64,000 nt of DNA from Tulasnella sp. 424. Lineage: Eukaryota; Basidiomycota; Agaricomycetes; Cantharellales; Tulasnellaceae. Numbering within the stretch: position 1 is the stretch's first letter; each line of letters starts with the position of its first letter. Below the pieces are notes generated by a model that was given only the letters and a program-made list of their open reading frames with translations, did no database searches and was not told where the DNA came from. This document shows positions 33,348 to 45,490 of the stretch, in pieces. Location: positions 1 through 64,000 of the forward strand of contig WSUB01000107.1 of assembly GCA_019633425.1 (NCBI GenBank). The letters are read 5' to 3'. The translations under genes were made by a program, and so were the position numbers.

Positions 33348-34079
33348 GGTAGAGTGCTATTCGAGTGGAGGACAAGAGTCAGGGGAAGGTTGATTGCTGG
33401 TTTGGGTCAGAATGGGACTATTTCGCACGGTTCCATTACCAAGCATTGTTCGATGTCGGGTCACCGGTAGTGTGACAGTTACACCGAGCACTCCCCGCCT
33501 TGGATATCAGCAACTTATTATAATTATGTACTGCACCTCCAACATGCTGGCTGGATAAGGCGCGGCCGAAAAAGGTTAAATGAAACACTAATTCCAATAT
33601 TCTCTGTAGAATAGCTCACGTGGGGATTGGATAGCAACCGTCCAGATTGAAATGTGTGTTCCAACCGCCGAAACCCATCTTGTTGCATTCCGCGGGTACT
33701 TTTGTAGGATCAAAGGGGCTGTTGATTCTTCTGTGTCGAACACAAGCGACAAGGGAAAGAGAGGGCCATGAGGCTAAACACGTGCATCACATAAAATCGT
33801 TGGATCCCCGCCCGAACTCTCCTCTGCCTCTCCCAAGCCTCGCTACTCCTCTTCCCTCCCAACTCTAAGAGCACCTTGCTACTAAGTTGCTTATCACCGT
33901 TGTCAGTGCAGCCATCATCGCCTTCTCAAGTCATCTGGACCCCCACTTCATTTTCTGCAACGTTGTCATTGTCCTCACTGCAACAACGTCCCCCCTTCCG
34001 ACCCTGGATCGGAACAACAACAACAAACGCCCAAGGTTGCAGAATAAATAAAAAGCGTGTCTCCCACACTCCCTCGTGC
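33348..34079. promoter_or_regulatory. Divergent promoter, HBS1 and UPF0303 gene
   Basis: Two divergent start codons enclose about 730 bp. The right part is rich in CT and CAA tracts on the plus strand, a usual basidiomycete leader feature. No specific site can be named. Confidence 0.45.
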
Positions 34080-35198
34080 ATGTCAGCATCCCTCACTTAC
34101 CTCCCAGTCTCCCTCGCCCTCCTCTCAATCTCCCTCTCAACCTCGTATCTATTCTCACTCTCTCGCTCTCAACCACAACAACCACAACCGCCCCCCTCAA
34201 ACGACAACCCAGGCAGCTCTTCAACACAGACCCGCTTTACCCCGTACCGCCCGCCTCCATCCCTTGTTGACGACACAGCCTCAGTAACATCTTCAACAGC
34301 AGGAGGCCTAAAAAGCCCATCATCAACTTTCTCCGACTTCGACTTTGAAACCTTCACCTTCAAACTTCCCCTCCCAACCACCACCTCAAAATCATCATCG
34401 GCAATGCCTTCAGACGGAGAATTAGCCGCCGACGCCTTGAACGAAGAGAGCATCCTTAGATTCCCATCATTCAAGATGGAAGATGCCGTCACTCTGGGGA
34501 TGAACCTGCGAAAGAGGTTCAGAGCGAGCAGTGAGTTGTTGTGGTGTTGTTGTGTTGAGAACAAGGAACGACCCTAATCGGGAAATGCCCTCCCTCAGTG
34601 CGTCACGCCAAAGGCAAAGGATGTGTCATATCCATTCAAACCATGCAAGGTGCAACAATGTTTGCCTGCGCAGTGGGAGAAGGGTCAGACGTCTCGTTGG
34701 ACTCTTGGTGGCATATTGAGGGCATGATCAAGGTTGTTCGACGGACGGGACATTGTAAGTTCACTTCGGCTTTTGACATAAAACCCGCAGCTCATTACCG
34801 CTACGCTCTTCACAGCCACATTCTATATTGAAAAGGGTGCAGCAGCAATTGGCAAGCCACCTGAGCAGCTTGGACTGCCTTTCCCTGAATATCGATTGGA
34901 CGGCGGAGGTAGGAGTTTTCGTCACTCATTCTCTTGGCGGCTAAGCTGATGCCCAATCTCAAACACAGCCTTCCCAATCTGGCTGCAAAACTCTTCTGTG
35001 GGACCCATCGGAATCATCGCTATCTACTCTGGCTCCAGTGTTGAAGACCATCATGTACGTGAACAGACGAGTTCTTCTGTTAACGCGCGAATGACTTACC
35101 GTCCTTGGCCCACCTAGCTCATCATCTCTACACTTCGCTCCTACTTCTCCAAGATGTCCCAAAGCGACCGGGGCAGCGTCGCTGCTACTGACCGCTAA
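34080..35198 (+). CDS. UPF0303 / YBR137W-type protein with N-terminal membrane segment
   Basis: Exon 1 (34080-34530) encodes a hydrophobic segment (LTYLPVSLALLSISLSTSYL), a Pro/Ser-rich linker and the start of the domain (EDAVTLGMNLRKRF). Later exons join in phase to give ISIQTMQGATMFACAVGE, SLDSWWHIEGMIKVVRRTGH, TFYIEKGAAAIGKPPEQLGL and IWLQNSSVGPIGIIAIYSGS, then STLRSYFSKM before TAA at 35196. This is the HbpS/DUF336-like fold of the UPF0303 family (yeast YBR137W). The molecular role of the family is not well defined. The membrane segment and long linker ahead of the domain look unusual, so a start at a later Met (near 34404) is possible. Confidence 0.78.
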
Positions 35199-36139
35199 GT
35201 GATCGGCGACATTGGGAGTTGTAGCATACATATCCTTGTCTCATCCCCGGACCGCGGCCCTTCAAGCTATATTTTATCCTATCAAGACCCGATGTTGGAG
35301 CTCTAGACTCGAACCATGTACAACTCTGGGAGGCTTTTTACGCTGCTGTTTGATGGCGTTGTACTTGGCTTGTAGTCGCGGCCTTTGTGTAATCAAACTC
35401 GTCCCATTTAATGGAGATTTTGTTCTTTCTAATACCGAACGCGCCCGCAATTATTGACATGCGCATATGGCTTCTACTAACCAGAAAGTCTTGAGCATCA
35501 GTGAGAATCTCTAGTCAGTTTCTCGGCAATGTCTTCCGCGAAGCCCCAGTTGGGCACCATGGCCGGATGATCAAGCCGAGTCCCTAGACCCCCGATGCCT
35601 TCGGTACAAGGCAAACCGCCCCACCCAATAATCAACTGGATCGAGGAATGGCAATCTTGACGTCGGTATCATGCCTCACATGAGACTGAATCTGGACGGA
35701 GCAGCGAATGCCGGGCCAAAGGAAACGTTGATTCCGCCGGCAGGTACTCGTCCCTCGATCGACGTTTTGACACCCACGCCAGACTCTCCACAGACATGAC
35801 TCCGCATTTCCGTCTCGAATTCTTCTGCCACCTCTGCGCGATCCTGACGAGACACGAGATTCTTAACCTGGGGTATCTCGGCTCGACCTGCGTAGACAGG
35901 ATGCACCCATTTTTCTGGACTTGTTCGGTCCGAATTTACAAGATCTAGTCTGGCTTTCTGCGCGCGTATCGTTCGAGGCAGCCTCAGTCTAGACCCTGAT
36001 TCAAGTGCTCCGACACTCTAGCTCTATTCGATATATAACAAGGGAATGGTGGACGTATTGTAATACACATGGCGTGTTTAATGGATGCGAAAGAAAGACC
36101 ATGAAAACAGATATCTAACCCAGAGGCAGGAGCCACGCT
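35199..36139. other. Spacer, nothing supported
   Basis: About 940 bp between the UPF0303 gene and the terpene synthase. Open frames here are short and lack domains. Confidence 0.45.
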
Positions 36140-37313
36140 TCATGGATTGAAGCCAAGGTCGTCCAAGTGATACCGATACACTGCGGCCAAATGGAATTGG
36201 AAGTATCCCTATATGCGGTGATAGGACTTGTCAGCATTCCGGTTGCCTGCGCTCGAGCAAATTCAACCCACATCCATAAAGTCGCGAAGGTGCTGAACAA
36301 GCTTCTCGTCGCCCTCCGCCATTGCGAGAATCCTCTGGCTCGTATCTATCAACTCTTGCGTCGTCTCGCGGAGGATGTCGATGGGATCGCTGCCCTGCGA
36401 TGCCGCCATAAGCATCATGTAGGTGTCGGTCTCCCCCGCAAGCCATTCCTTGTAGAACGAAAGTCTGTTTTTGGTAGAAAGAGGTTCAATTTCGTGGGCA
36501 AGCTGACTTTCGAGAGACTTACACGTCACTAAATCGGGAGAGTAATTCCAGAAGCGAACAGAGAGTCAGTAATGCATTCGACTTATTCATGCAATCGTAC
36601 GCACTTTCCCCATGAAATGAAGCAGTTGAGCTCCCTAAAAACAAGCGCACATTAATCAGCAACTGGATGGCTCCACCCTAGGAGCTCTCTTACGGGATCA
36701 TTTGGATGAATGTGTTGTGGTTGGAAGCGATGTACTTGGGGAACAGGAAGTGGGCGTATGCAACGCCAATACCGGTCATGTTCCTGAAGAACCATGGGTA
36801 GCGCTTCGCCTTGGGGCTGATGACCATATCTCGTGTAGTGTTCTCCAGATAGACCGCGTTCATAAAGTCCATGGTTGCAGTAGTGATCGCGGTTGAGCCG
36901 ACGACTTGCCAAAGGTCAGAAGCGTTATGACACATGGCCGCGCATTGCTCCACAGTCGTGTTAGGTTGCGGTTTGCCATGAACGAGGCGATGAGCAAATA
37001 AACCGATGGACTCGGGGTCGTGATGGCTAATGTCTTCGGCGTATATGACGAGGGCGGTGTAAACCGCGATGTAGTGACGGTAAGGCATCGTTAGCTTTCG
37101 GTACGCGGTTTCGGCCATGGCGATTCCAGCCGCGACGGCCTTGGTAAGAACTTTAGAAGGCTCCAAACCCCAGCGAGCTACTTCGGCGTGGACGCCACGC
37201 CTCAGTTCCTCGTTCGGGGGGCAATCGGGGCGTTGATAACCTGTGCCTCTCAAGAGTTCGTGAAGTATGATGCTGATTTCTGCGACTCGATCTTGGGGAT
37301 TAACAGATGCCAT
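36140..37313 (-). CDS. Class I sesquiterpene synthase, trichodiene synthase (Tri5) type
   Basis: Exon 1 (37313-about 36690) starts MASVNPQDRVAEI. Small exons (ELNCFISWGK) and an exon in 36529-36280 follow. The last exon reads GYFQFHLAAVYRYHLDD and ends in TGA at 36142-36140. An intron with a GTGGGT donor joins RDFMD to GYFQF. The NSE-type metal motif is present as N-R-L-S-F-Y-K-E, with N, S and E kept. The Asp-rich region reads YAEDISHHD instead of a plain DDxxD. The GYxxFH ending and the layout are those of Tri5-like basidiomycete enzymes that cyclise farnesyl diphosphate. The product cannot be predicted. It is the core gene of the putative cluster with the glycosyltransferases and P450 to its right. 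Confidence 0.75.
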
Positions 37314-38900
37314 TGGACTATTGAAAGTCAGGTTAGACTTCGCGTAAATTGTGCAACAGTCGGGACTTACGAGTTGGTTGGCGGAGGTGCAAGCCCAATG
37401 CTTTGCAGGACCGCAGTGCCAAACGAATGCAGAGACTGTGGATAAAGAGTAAGCATGGGGGGATGAGAGGAAGTTTGCTCGAAGTTGGAACCTTTGCAGA
37501 TGGCACTCTTATGGATAGGCGAGTTGAGTTCCACCTTCTCCACGGCCACCAGTGAATGTCCTTGATTTCTCCTTATGGCAGGTCGAAAGCGGCATACACA
37601 GCACCGCAATTAGATTAATTATATCTCTTCGATTGATCATTTTACGACACTCAAGTGGATTCCGGTTACACGCAGTTCTTTCAGACTTCCTGGCTCACAC
37701 CGTAGGCCTATGCCTCGGTTCCAGAAATCCAAAATGGGGAGCAAAAGCAGACCCCGCTAGCTGGCTTCTACTGAACTCCGCTGACGTGAAAGGGGTGGTT
37801 ATCTTGCGCGCTTAGGCATTAGGCTGGACGGTTCAATGAGGGCCATCGGCGGCGACCTTGACTCTGAGGATTTCGTCCCGATTTCCCCACTCGAGTTATT
37901 AATGAGACCGTTTAATAGAAGATTTTTTGCACAGTTACTGAGAAAGTTATTTTCAAGGCTGGGTGGTCGACAGACGAGTAATAGAGCATACCACTGTTAG
38001 CCCGATCCAGCCGAGTGAGCAAAGCAATTCGGTTGGCTCGGGAAGATTGCGGGCCCGTCCGAGTGCGCCACAGTCACCCGATTATACTCCGAGTAATGGT
38101 TAATCATTCATGAAGTGGAGGAGTAGCACGTACTCTTCGGCCCAGAGAAGCCAATCGCAGAAACCCGGGGCAAAAGCTCACTCCCCGAGACTGAAACATC
38201 ACCGGGTGTTAGAAGGAGCACGTTCCGGTCTCCGAACTGCAGCATTGTGAGCTTCCCGTACAAGACAAATGCCATTATCGTCGGCTGGATAACTTTGAGG
38301 TTTCGGTAATTGTTTGTCAGCATTGTTGGGTGAGCGTCTCACGGGCCATTAACTGGGGTCGCTTGCTCTGGCCGATAAGCCTCTCACATCCCCTTTCCGT
38401 GTACACACTATTATTTCAGACCTATCTTACCCCTAAGATTCAATTTTGACTCGGAGATGGTCGTCAATTGTGGGGTTTCCTGCTCACGACCCTTGTATCG
38501 GACTGAGTCCCCAGGACATTCACTAGCAGGATCCTGGATCTGCTCTCGACCCTACCGACCCTCAGAATCAGAGCGATTTCTGTAAGGTACAGTAGCTCAA
38601 AGGTCAGCGGCATTGCCAAAGCCGAGTCGAGGCAACCGATCCTGAGAATTCTCAGTCCTCGAAGCGGTGCTAGTGATAGAAGCCTGGATGCTTTCAGACT
38701 CAGAAAATATGACTTCTCAAGCAACGACACTTGCCCGACGGCAAAAACTCAAAATGAAGGGCACTGGCTTAGTCTGTCTACCCAAATCTCAGGAATTATC
38801 AGACCCCTTCAGGAACTTTGACGGGCCCGTCTACACGTGTATTAAACAGTATCAACCACGTTTCTCCCTCCAAAAGTACACGCATTTATTACGACTGAGA
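37314..38900. other. Spacer with possible gene relics
   Basis: About 1.6 kb. Two minus-strand frames (38323-38108 and 38730-38464) look protein-like; the second is leucine-rich, with LLSLAPLRGLRILRIG, and might be a remnant of an F-box/LRR gene. Neither has a start, splice context or complete domain, so I do not call genes. Confidence 0.35.
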
Positions 38901-40671
38901 TTATACAGGCATGCCAAACTTAATTAGCTTCTGTGCTTCGGCATCGGCGTCACCTCCCCTCGCCAGATCACCAAGAAGTTGAGAACGAACGGCAGCGAGA
39001 TTCTTGCGCTTTCGGTCTCCGCCGGGACCTTTCAGATCCTCAACAATTTGTCCAATCTCTTGGGCAATTGCGTCGTTTGTGCCTTCGACAACGCCGCCGC
39101 GCTTAGGAGGTTGCAGTCCAGTGCCCGTGCGCACCTGGGAACCAAAGAGGGACATCAGCTACAGCTATCTATCTAATGAGACTCGGATTATTACCTGAAT
39201 GAGTTCGTAGGATGCATCAAGCTAACGATACTTGGGTTAACGAACGTCCCTGCTTGAATTGGACATAAACTCTACCTTCAGCGTCATGTGAGCGGCGTGA
39301 AAAGGCTGGTCGCATGTCATCGGCCAAAAGACGTTCAAAACGTTGGCCTCAATGCTCTCGAACATCGAGTTTACTCCGGCATGAGATACGAAGACTCCTG
39401 TGCTTGGATGGGCAAGGATAGCCGCCTGAGGGAGGAAATCGGCGAAGAAGCCGAGATTCCGCTCCTTCGCTTCTTTCATGATGGCGTCGGGGAGAGGTGT
39501 GTACATGGATGCAGCAAGGGACATGACAAATGGTGTTCCTGTCTTGAGCAACGTCCGAAGGACTGTCTCAATCTGGTTGGGGTGGCGGGAAGGGTAGAAA
39601 AGAGTGCCAAAAGCTATAAGCCATACGGATTGCTTAGGGTGTGAGTCGAGGAATTGAACCAGGTTGTTGGCGTCTTCACCGGACTCGACTGCCTTCGATA
39701 GGGTCTGAGGAGCGGTGTATGGGCCCACGAAGAAAGCCTTTTTGCCGTGCTGGCCTTCGTACCAGTCCTGAAGTACTTGACGTGCCCTGGGCTCGAAGTT
39801 TCCAGTACTGCAAATGGCGACGCCATCCGCCCAGCCATTGGTTTGCCTATCCCACAGAATCAGCAATATACCATGCATATGACGAGAAGACGTACTTTGC
39901 CGCATTGATGTATACTGGAGTGTAGCTCGCATTATCCACATCCTGAGGGAAGACCTCGTAGTCGAACAAGGCAAGGTCTTCGGCATTGATCAATGGACTG
40001 CCTTGAAAGTCGCTTTCAAGCTTGAAGGCAACCTCCATGAGCGACTTGTCATCCAATGAGTCCTTCACCAAGACAGCGGTGGCTTTATCTTCGAGCGAGC
40101 CGTAACCACCGAGTTCATCTGGGCCAAATCTATGGATGAAGAAGGACGTGGTGCCCATCCAACTGACGAGAAGCTTGACGTCTGGGGTAATCGCTTTGAT
40201 GCCCTGCCCGGCGAATGGAGTGGCCAGATCACTGAGCAGACACGTTAATTGCAACTCCAACGCGTATTTCCTCGAATTCGCTCACCTGAGGACGATTGTT
40301 GGAATTGGAACCGATGAGAAATCGAATACTTTGCCTGTTGCGGAGCACGTCAAGGAGCCTCTGGCAACGATCTCTTTATACGAAGCTGGGACGACTTCTT
40401 GAAGTGCGACATAAGCCGGGAAGAGCGATTCGAAGCCTCGACCAGCGTTGTCACTGAAAGGGCCGACGCCAACGAGCCAGACTCGAGAGAGATCAGGAAG
40501 CAAAGTTTCCAGCTCTCGCCGAGTGGAAGGCACGTAAGGAGAGTAGACGAAGACGGTGATGAGCAGGTCTGGGTGGTTCTGAATGAGCCGAGTGATGAGA
40601 CCAAGCTGAGGCCGAGTGTGGCCCAGCGCTGGATAGTTGCACGCGACGAAGTGGAGCGAAGGAGAGGCCAT
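38901..40671 (-). CDS. UDP-glycosyltransferase 1 (GT1 family)
   Basis: The start at 40671 gives MASPSLHFVACNYPALGHTR, with the GH-x-P acceptor-site region of GT1 enzymes. The sugar-donor side is clear: SVWLIAFGTLFYPSRHP, then LPQAAILAHPSTGVFVSHAG and a PMTCDQPFHAAHMT-type end of the donor motif. Introns: one after TIVL (near 40287), one near 39890-39845, and two around a 27-nt micro-exon (39221-39195, LDASYELIQ). The C-terminal exon has GTGLQPPKRGG and ends GMPV with TAA at 38903-38901. It should transfer a sugar from a UDP donor to a small lipophilic acceptor. It is closely related in sequence and exon layout to the gene at 43711-45490, on the other side of a divergent P450. Confidence 0.9.
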
Positions 40672-41355
40672 AATGACGAGTGGGTTCTGCAAGATCTGAG
40701 TACAGGGTGGAAATGGAAATTCTTAAGATATTCTGAAGCTGACGATTTCCGCCCAAAATACTGCAGAGTTACTCAAACAGGGTCGTTGACAAGCTTATTC
40801 GATGTCCGCCCCGAGGATTTCAGCAGATCTATGCATAAACACAGAAGACGCATCACTACCCCGTCCTTGGTCTTAAAGGCTCGACCATATCTCCAGATGG
40901 GGAAATCATTGACACAGTTGGGGTGATGGTGGTGGAGGTTGTTTGTTTGTCGGGCTGCCACGGAGATCGCCTTGCCTGCCGAAGGGTCGAGAAGTTTGCC
41001 GTTCGCGGCAGCCCTTACAGTTCGGACCGAACGGTATGGGCATTCCCGCAATGGCCGTCAACCCGAATGAACCGGGGAGAAGTCCTTCTCAGCATTCAAG
41101 ACCCAATCCGTTCCCGTTCCAAGCCGCCGGGAAAGCGTAACGTTACGCGACTCTGTCTGCAAAACGTTCCCGCAGCCCAGCCAGGCCTTCGACATCATAA
41201 TCTAGGGTTATGCCTTCAGCGTAATTAGCTCGGATAGTCTCATAGGGGACGCGGATGAGACTTTGCCGTCTCTGGGCGGCAGTCAGGCTTGACAATTCTG
41301 GATCCGCCTTATACGGGGTTCTTGTCTTTGAGTGTTTGCAACGCGACAAGTCCTC
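40672..41355. promoter_or_regulatory. Divergent promoter, glycosyltransferase 1 and P450 2
   Basis: About 680 bp between the start of UDP-glycosyltransferase 1 (minus) and P450 2 (plus). A shared promoter would allow co-regulation. No binding site can be named. Confidence 0.5.
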
Positions 41356-43587
41356 ATGGACGCTCTCAATACCCCTCAAAGCTACGTTGCTCTAACTGCT
41401 GGACTTTCTGTTTACCTCTTGATTCGAAAATGGCTGTCTCGACGAGGAAGCGATATGCCTCGCGTTCGCGAAGCGGTAAGCATCAACCAGCTCGTCATCT
41501 CGTTGAGAGCTGACGATGTCCAGCAATTTCCCTAGCCCAACGGTCATTGGTTTTGGGGCGTGAGTCTTCATTCCTCCCACAGGATAATACTCGTTTGTTT
41601 TCGATTCATCTGACTTCGCCTTCCAGCACGAACTCCAAGCCTTCGAATCTCCCGACTCTCGATTCTTTCTCGAGAACAGCGAGAACCTCGGAAGTGCATA
41701 CAAGATCAAGGGAGCTTGGCATGTAGGCATACGAAACTTCATCACGGCCTTACTTTCCACTTACCTGATCATTTGCAGTTTCAGGACCTAGTGAGCGAGT
41801 TGCGCTCTGGCTAACACTCATAGAAACTTACGTTCATTCCGCAGCTGGTTATCAGCGATCCATCCGCTCTGGAATACATATATGGCAAGGCGAGTTCTCC
41901 TCCATTCTTGACGTGTGAATCGACCTGACCTTGATATATCTTGGTGCAGAACGAGCAAAACTGGTGGAAGTCCGCCATCCTCCGTCCAATCGTGGCCCGC
42001 ATAGCTGGACGTTCCGTCGTCTGGGCGGAGGGTAAGGAACACACTCGTCAACGACAAGCTCTCCTTCCCTTCTTTACTGCAGAGCAGGTACGCTCTATGG
42101 AAGAGGACATCAAGGGCTGCAGCGATCGAATGGTCGCAAAACTCAGAGATCAAATCGTTTCCCTCCCCGCTTCGTCGGAGCCGCCTGTTATTGACGTTCT
42201 CCCATGGACAAGTCGGGCCACCTTGGACGTCATCGGCGTTGTTGGCTTTGGTTACGACTTTCAGTGTGGCGACAGTCCTGCTGCCCGGATCATCTCTCAA
42301 ACATGGTCAGCCCAGAGTATGCTTATGACGCAATTCCCTGCATTCGTCGGGATGAAACTCCTTCAGGCATTCCCGATCCTCAATAAAGCTCCTTTCGAAG
42401 CTCTTAAGGCTCAAGAACGAATGCGTGACATGATTAAGGACTTGGCGAGGAACGTCTATTGGGAGCAAAAGGGCTCCCGGTCTGGTGAAGAGAAGGAGGG
42501 TCGAGATCTCTTGAGTCGACTCATGAGAATGAAAGACACCCACGGCATGGACTTGGAGGAACTACTAGAGCAGGTGGGTATCTACGATATTTAGAAACCG
42601 AGCTCGCTAACGCGGACTTACCTCCTCTAGATGTGTGCCTTCTTGTACGCTTTAATCACTTTGGCACGCCCGTACAATGAACCCTGACACACCTTTCCTA
42701 GTATCGCCGGGCGTGAAACCACAGGGTGAGGTCAGCTAGTAGGATACGCGAACCTCAATCCTGATATCCTACTGCACCGTTTAGGACTGCTTTGGCGTTC
42801 TCGCTGTTAGAGCTTGGCCGCCATCCAGAAGTTCAGAGCCGACTGCGTCAGGAGTTGCTGGACTTTGGCAGGGAACCCACATACGCTGACTTTCAGGCGG
42901 TCAAGCTACCTTATCTCGATGCGGTGTGCAAAGAAGTGTAAGTTGAAATGATATATTGGCGTTGCCCCCATGTCTAATAACACTTTCGTTGAAGCCTACG
43001 CGTGTATCCCGCCATCGTTCAGGTTGAGCGGGTGGCATTGTGCGACGACGTACTCCCTCTCAGGTTCCCTATCACCACCGTCGAAGGTGAACGTCTTAAT
43101 TCCATTCGGGTTAAGAAGGACCAGGTGGGTTTGAACTATCTCGATGGCTCGAATGTAGCTCAATTTCCAATAACCCAAAGATTGTCAGCATCAATGCGTT
43201 CGCAATCAACCGCAACAAGTCGATATGGGGACCGGATGCTGACGTCTACCGTCCTGAACGTTGGTTGAACCCGGAGACGCTTCCTCCGTCCTCAAAGCTC
43301 CCTTCTGGTATATACGGTCTCAGTTCTTTTGGTCTGGGCACAAGACTCTGTCTTGGTTATCGTTTGGGTATGGGATTCTCGTGCGGTTATTTTGGTCGTC
43401 CTCTAATGAGATTTCCTTTCAAGCTCTGCTGGAGTGGAAAATCATCCTCTGCGATTTCATCAAGAATTTCGAGTTTACGGAAACGACGGAGAAGATAGAG
43501 ACACGTTGGTCGACTGTTCTACAACCATACGTGGTTGGGAAAACGGGGGCAGGCCCGCAAGTTCCGTTACACGTGAAGGCCCTTTGA
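41356..43587 (+). CDS. Cytochrome P450 monooxygenase 2
   Basis: The start at 41356 gives MDALNTPQSYVALTAGLSVY, an ER membrane anchor. A long exon (41941-42570) includes the C-helix WAEGKEHTRQRQALLPFF. The I-helix exon reads SIAGRETTG (A-G-x-E-T-T, near 42710). The K-helix ExxR is KEVLR, near 42930. The PERF-like YRPERW is near 43250, and the haem loop SFGLGTRLCLGYRL near 43320-43360 carries the ligand Cys. The stop is TGA at 43585. The usual domains are complete, so it is likely active. It is flanked on both sides by glycosyltransferases, which suggests it makes the hydroxyl group they glycosylate; that is inference. Confidence 0.9.
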
Positions 43588-43710
43588 AGGTGTCATAGCG
43601 AGAATAGATACGGTAGACGCGAGAAAAGATTGGCCGTAACGTTGTTATATGAGGCTGTTGAGAAGGACGGTAGCTGGCGATGATGAAAAGTCGCACAATG
43701 GATTCGTATT

Positions 43711-45490
43711 TCAGTTCCGGAGAGTGCCAAAGTCGAGAAGCTTGAGCACTTCCAAATCGGCGTCCCCTCCTGGAGCGAGGTCTTGGAGTAATTGCGCTCG
43801 AACAGCTGCCAGATTTCTGCGCTTTCGATCCCCTACCGGCCCTTTAAGATCCGAAATAATGTGTTCGATCTCACTGGTGACAGCCTCGTCCGTGCCTTTG
43901 ACGATGCCTCCGCGTTTCGGGGGTTGAGCGCCAGTTCCGGTCCTTACCTACAAAAAATAGAGTATGTTGGCATGACCGGAGGTAAAGGCAATATCGGAAA
44001 GAAATCAAGGCGCTACCTGAATGAGCTCGTACGAGCAATCGTGCTACACCGACACGTTAATTAGGTGGTACTTGACAAGTGTGACACGACGAACCTTCAG
44101 AGTCATCTGAGCCGCATTCAAGTGTTGATCCCCAGTTATGGGCCAGAAAACTGCCACTACATTGGCTCCGATACTTTCAAACGTTGAGTTAACACCGCCA
44201 TGTGAGATGAATGCTCCGGTACTTGGATGGCCGAGGATGGCAGATTGAGGGAGGAAGTCGTCGAAGAGCCCCAGGGCCCGTTCGGTGGCCTCCTTGACGA
44301 TTTCGTCTGGGATAGGCGTGTACGTCGACGCGGCGCGTGACATGATGAAGGGGGTACCTGTCCTGAGGAGAGTTCGAAGGACCGTTTCGACGTAGTTCGG
44401 ATGAAGGTAAGGATAAAAAAGTGTGCCAAAGGATATGAGCCAAACAGATCGCCTCGGGTGGGAGTCCAAGAAGGCATCGAATTTGCTAGTTTCGCCATTG
44501 AGGTCGGGCGTCTTGGGAATTGAGACTGGGGATGTATATGGGCCGACGAAGAATACCCTCTTGCCAGCTTGGTGCTCGTACCAGTTTTGGAGGCATTCTT
44601 GCGCCTTTGGTTCGAAGTTCTTTGTGCTACAAATAGCGGCCCCATCTGCCCACTCGTTGGTTTGTCTAAGGCCAGAGCGTCAAAAGAGAGCAATCATTAT
44701 GGAAAGAGGCTAGACTTACAGGGCAGCGTTGACGTAAGGTTCCAGAAATCTGCCGTTGTCCACGTCTTGAGGGTAGATCTCGTAATCGAACATTTCAAGA
44801 TTCTCAGGATTTACTAGAGCGTGACCTTTGAAATCCTGCTCTAGTCTAGCGGCGACCTCCAAGAGTTTGGGGCGTTCCTCATCGCCATTAAGCATCGCTC
44901 TTGCTCGGGCTTCCAATGACCCGAAACCGCCCAGCTCATCTGGACCAAATCGTTGGATAAAGTACGATGAGGTACTCATCCAACTGACTACGAGCTTGAC
45001 TTGAGGGTTGAAAGACTTGATAGCTCGTCCGGCAAAAGCGGTAACCATGTCACTAGAGAACCAAATGTGAGCATGGTGATACCAGGCCTGACGCGCAGCC
45101 TTACTTGAGAACGATGGTTGGCGGTGGGATAGCAGCGTAGTCGAACCTTGTTCCCGTAACCGAGCAAGTTAATATTCTCCTATCTATGAGCTCCTTGTAA
45201 GCTGCTGGAATGATTTCCTGAAGCACATAGTAGGCTTCTTCCATTGCCCTGGCCCCTCGATCGGTGTCCCCGTTGTACGAGCCGATTCCCACGAGTCGTA
45301 CACCTGAATGCGTAGGAAGGAGAGTTTCGATTTCCTTGCGAGTGGAATTGACATGAGGTGCGTAGACGAGGAGGGTTATGACAATATCTGGATGGATCTG
45401 AACGAGCCTCCTTATTAAGCCAAGTTGAGGTCGAGTATGGCCCAGGGCTGGGTAGTTGCAGGCGAGAAAGTGAACGTTACTAGAGGACAT
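43711..45490 (-). CDS. UDP-glycosyltransferase 2 (GT1 family)
   Basis: A paralogue of the gene at 38901-40671. The start at 45490 gives MSSSNVHFLACNYPALGHTR. Donor-side segments are SVWLISFGTLFYPYLHP, HPSTGAFISHGGVNSTFES and PITGDQHLNAAQMT. The C-terminal exon has GTGAQPPKRGG and stops at 43713-43711. It has the same intron positions, including a 27-nt micro-exon (44043-44017, HDCSYELIQ) between two short introns. It ends about 120 bp from the convergent P450. Two diverged glycosyltransferases could add two sugars or act on two positions; not shown. Confidence 0.9.

Noticed and set aside
38464..38730. Leucine-rich minus-strand frame
   Set aside because: It may be a relic of an LRR gene, but there is no F-box, no start and no neighbouring exon.
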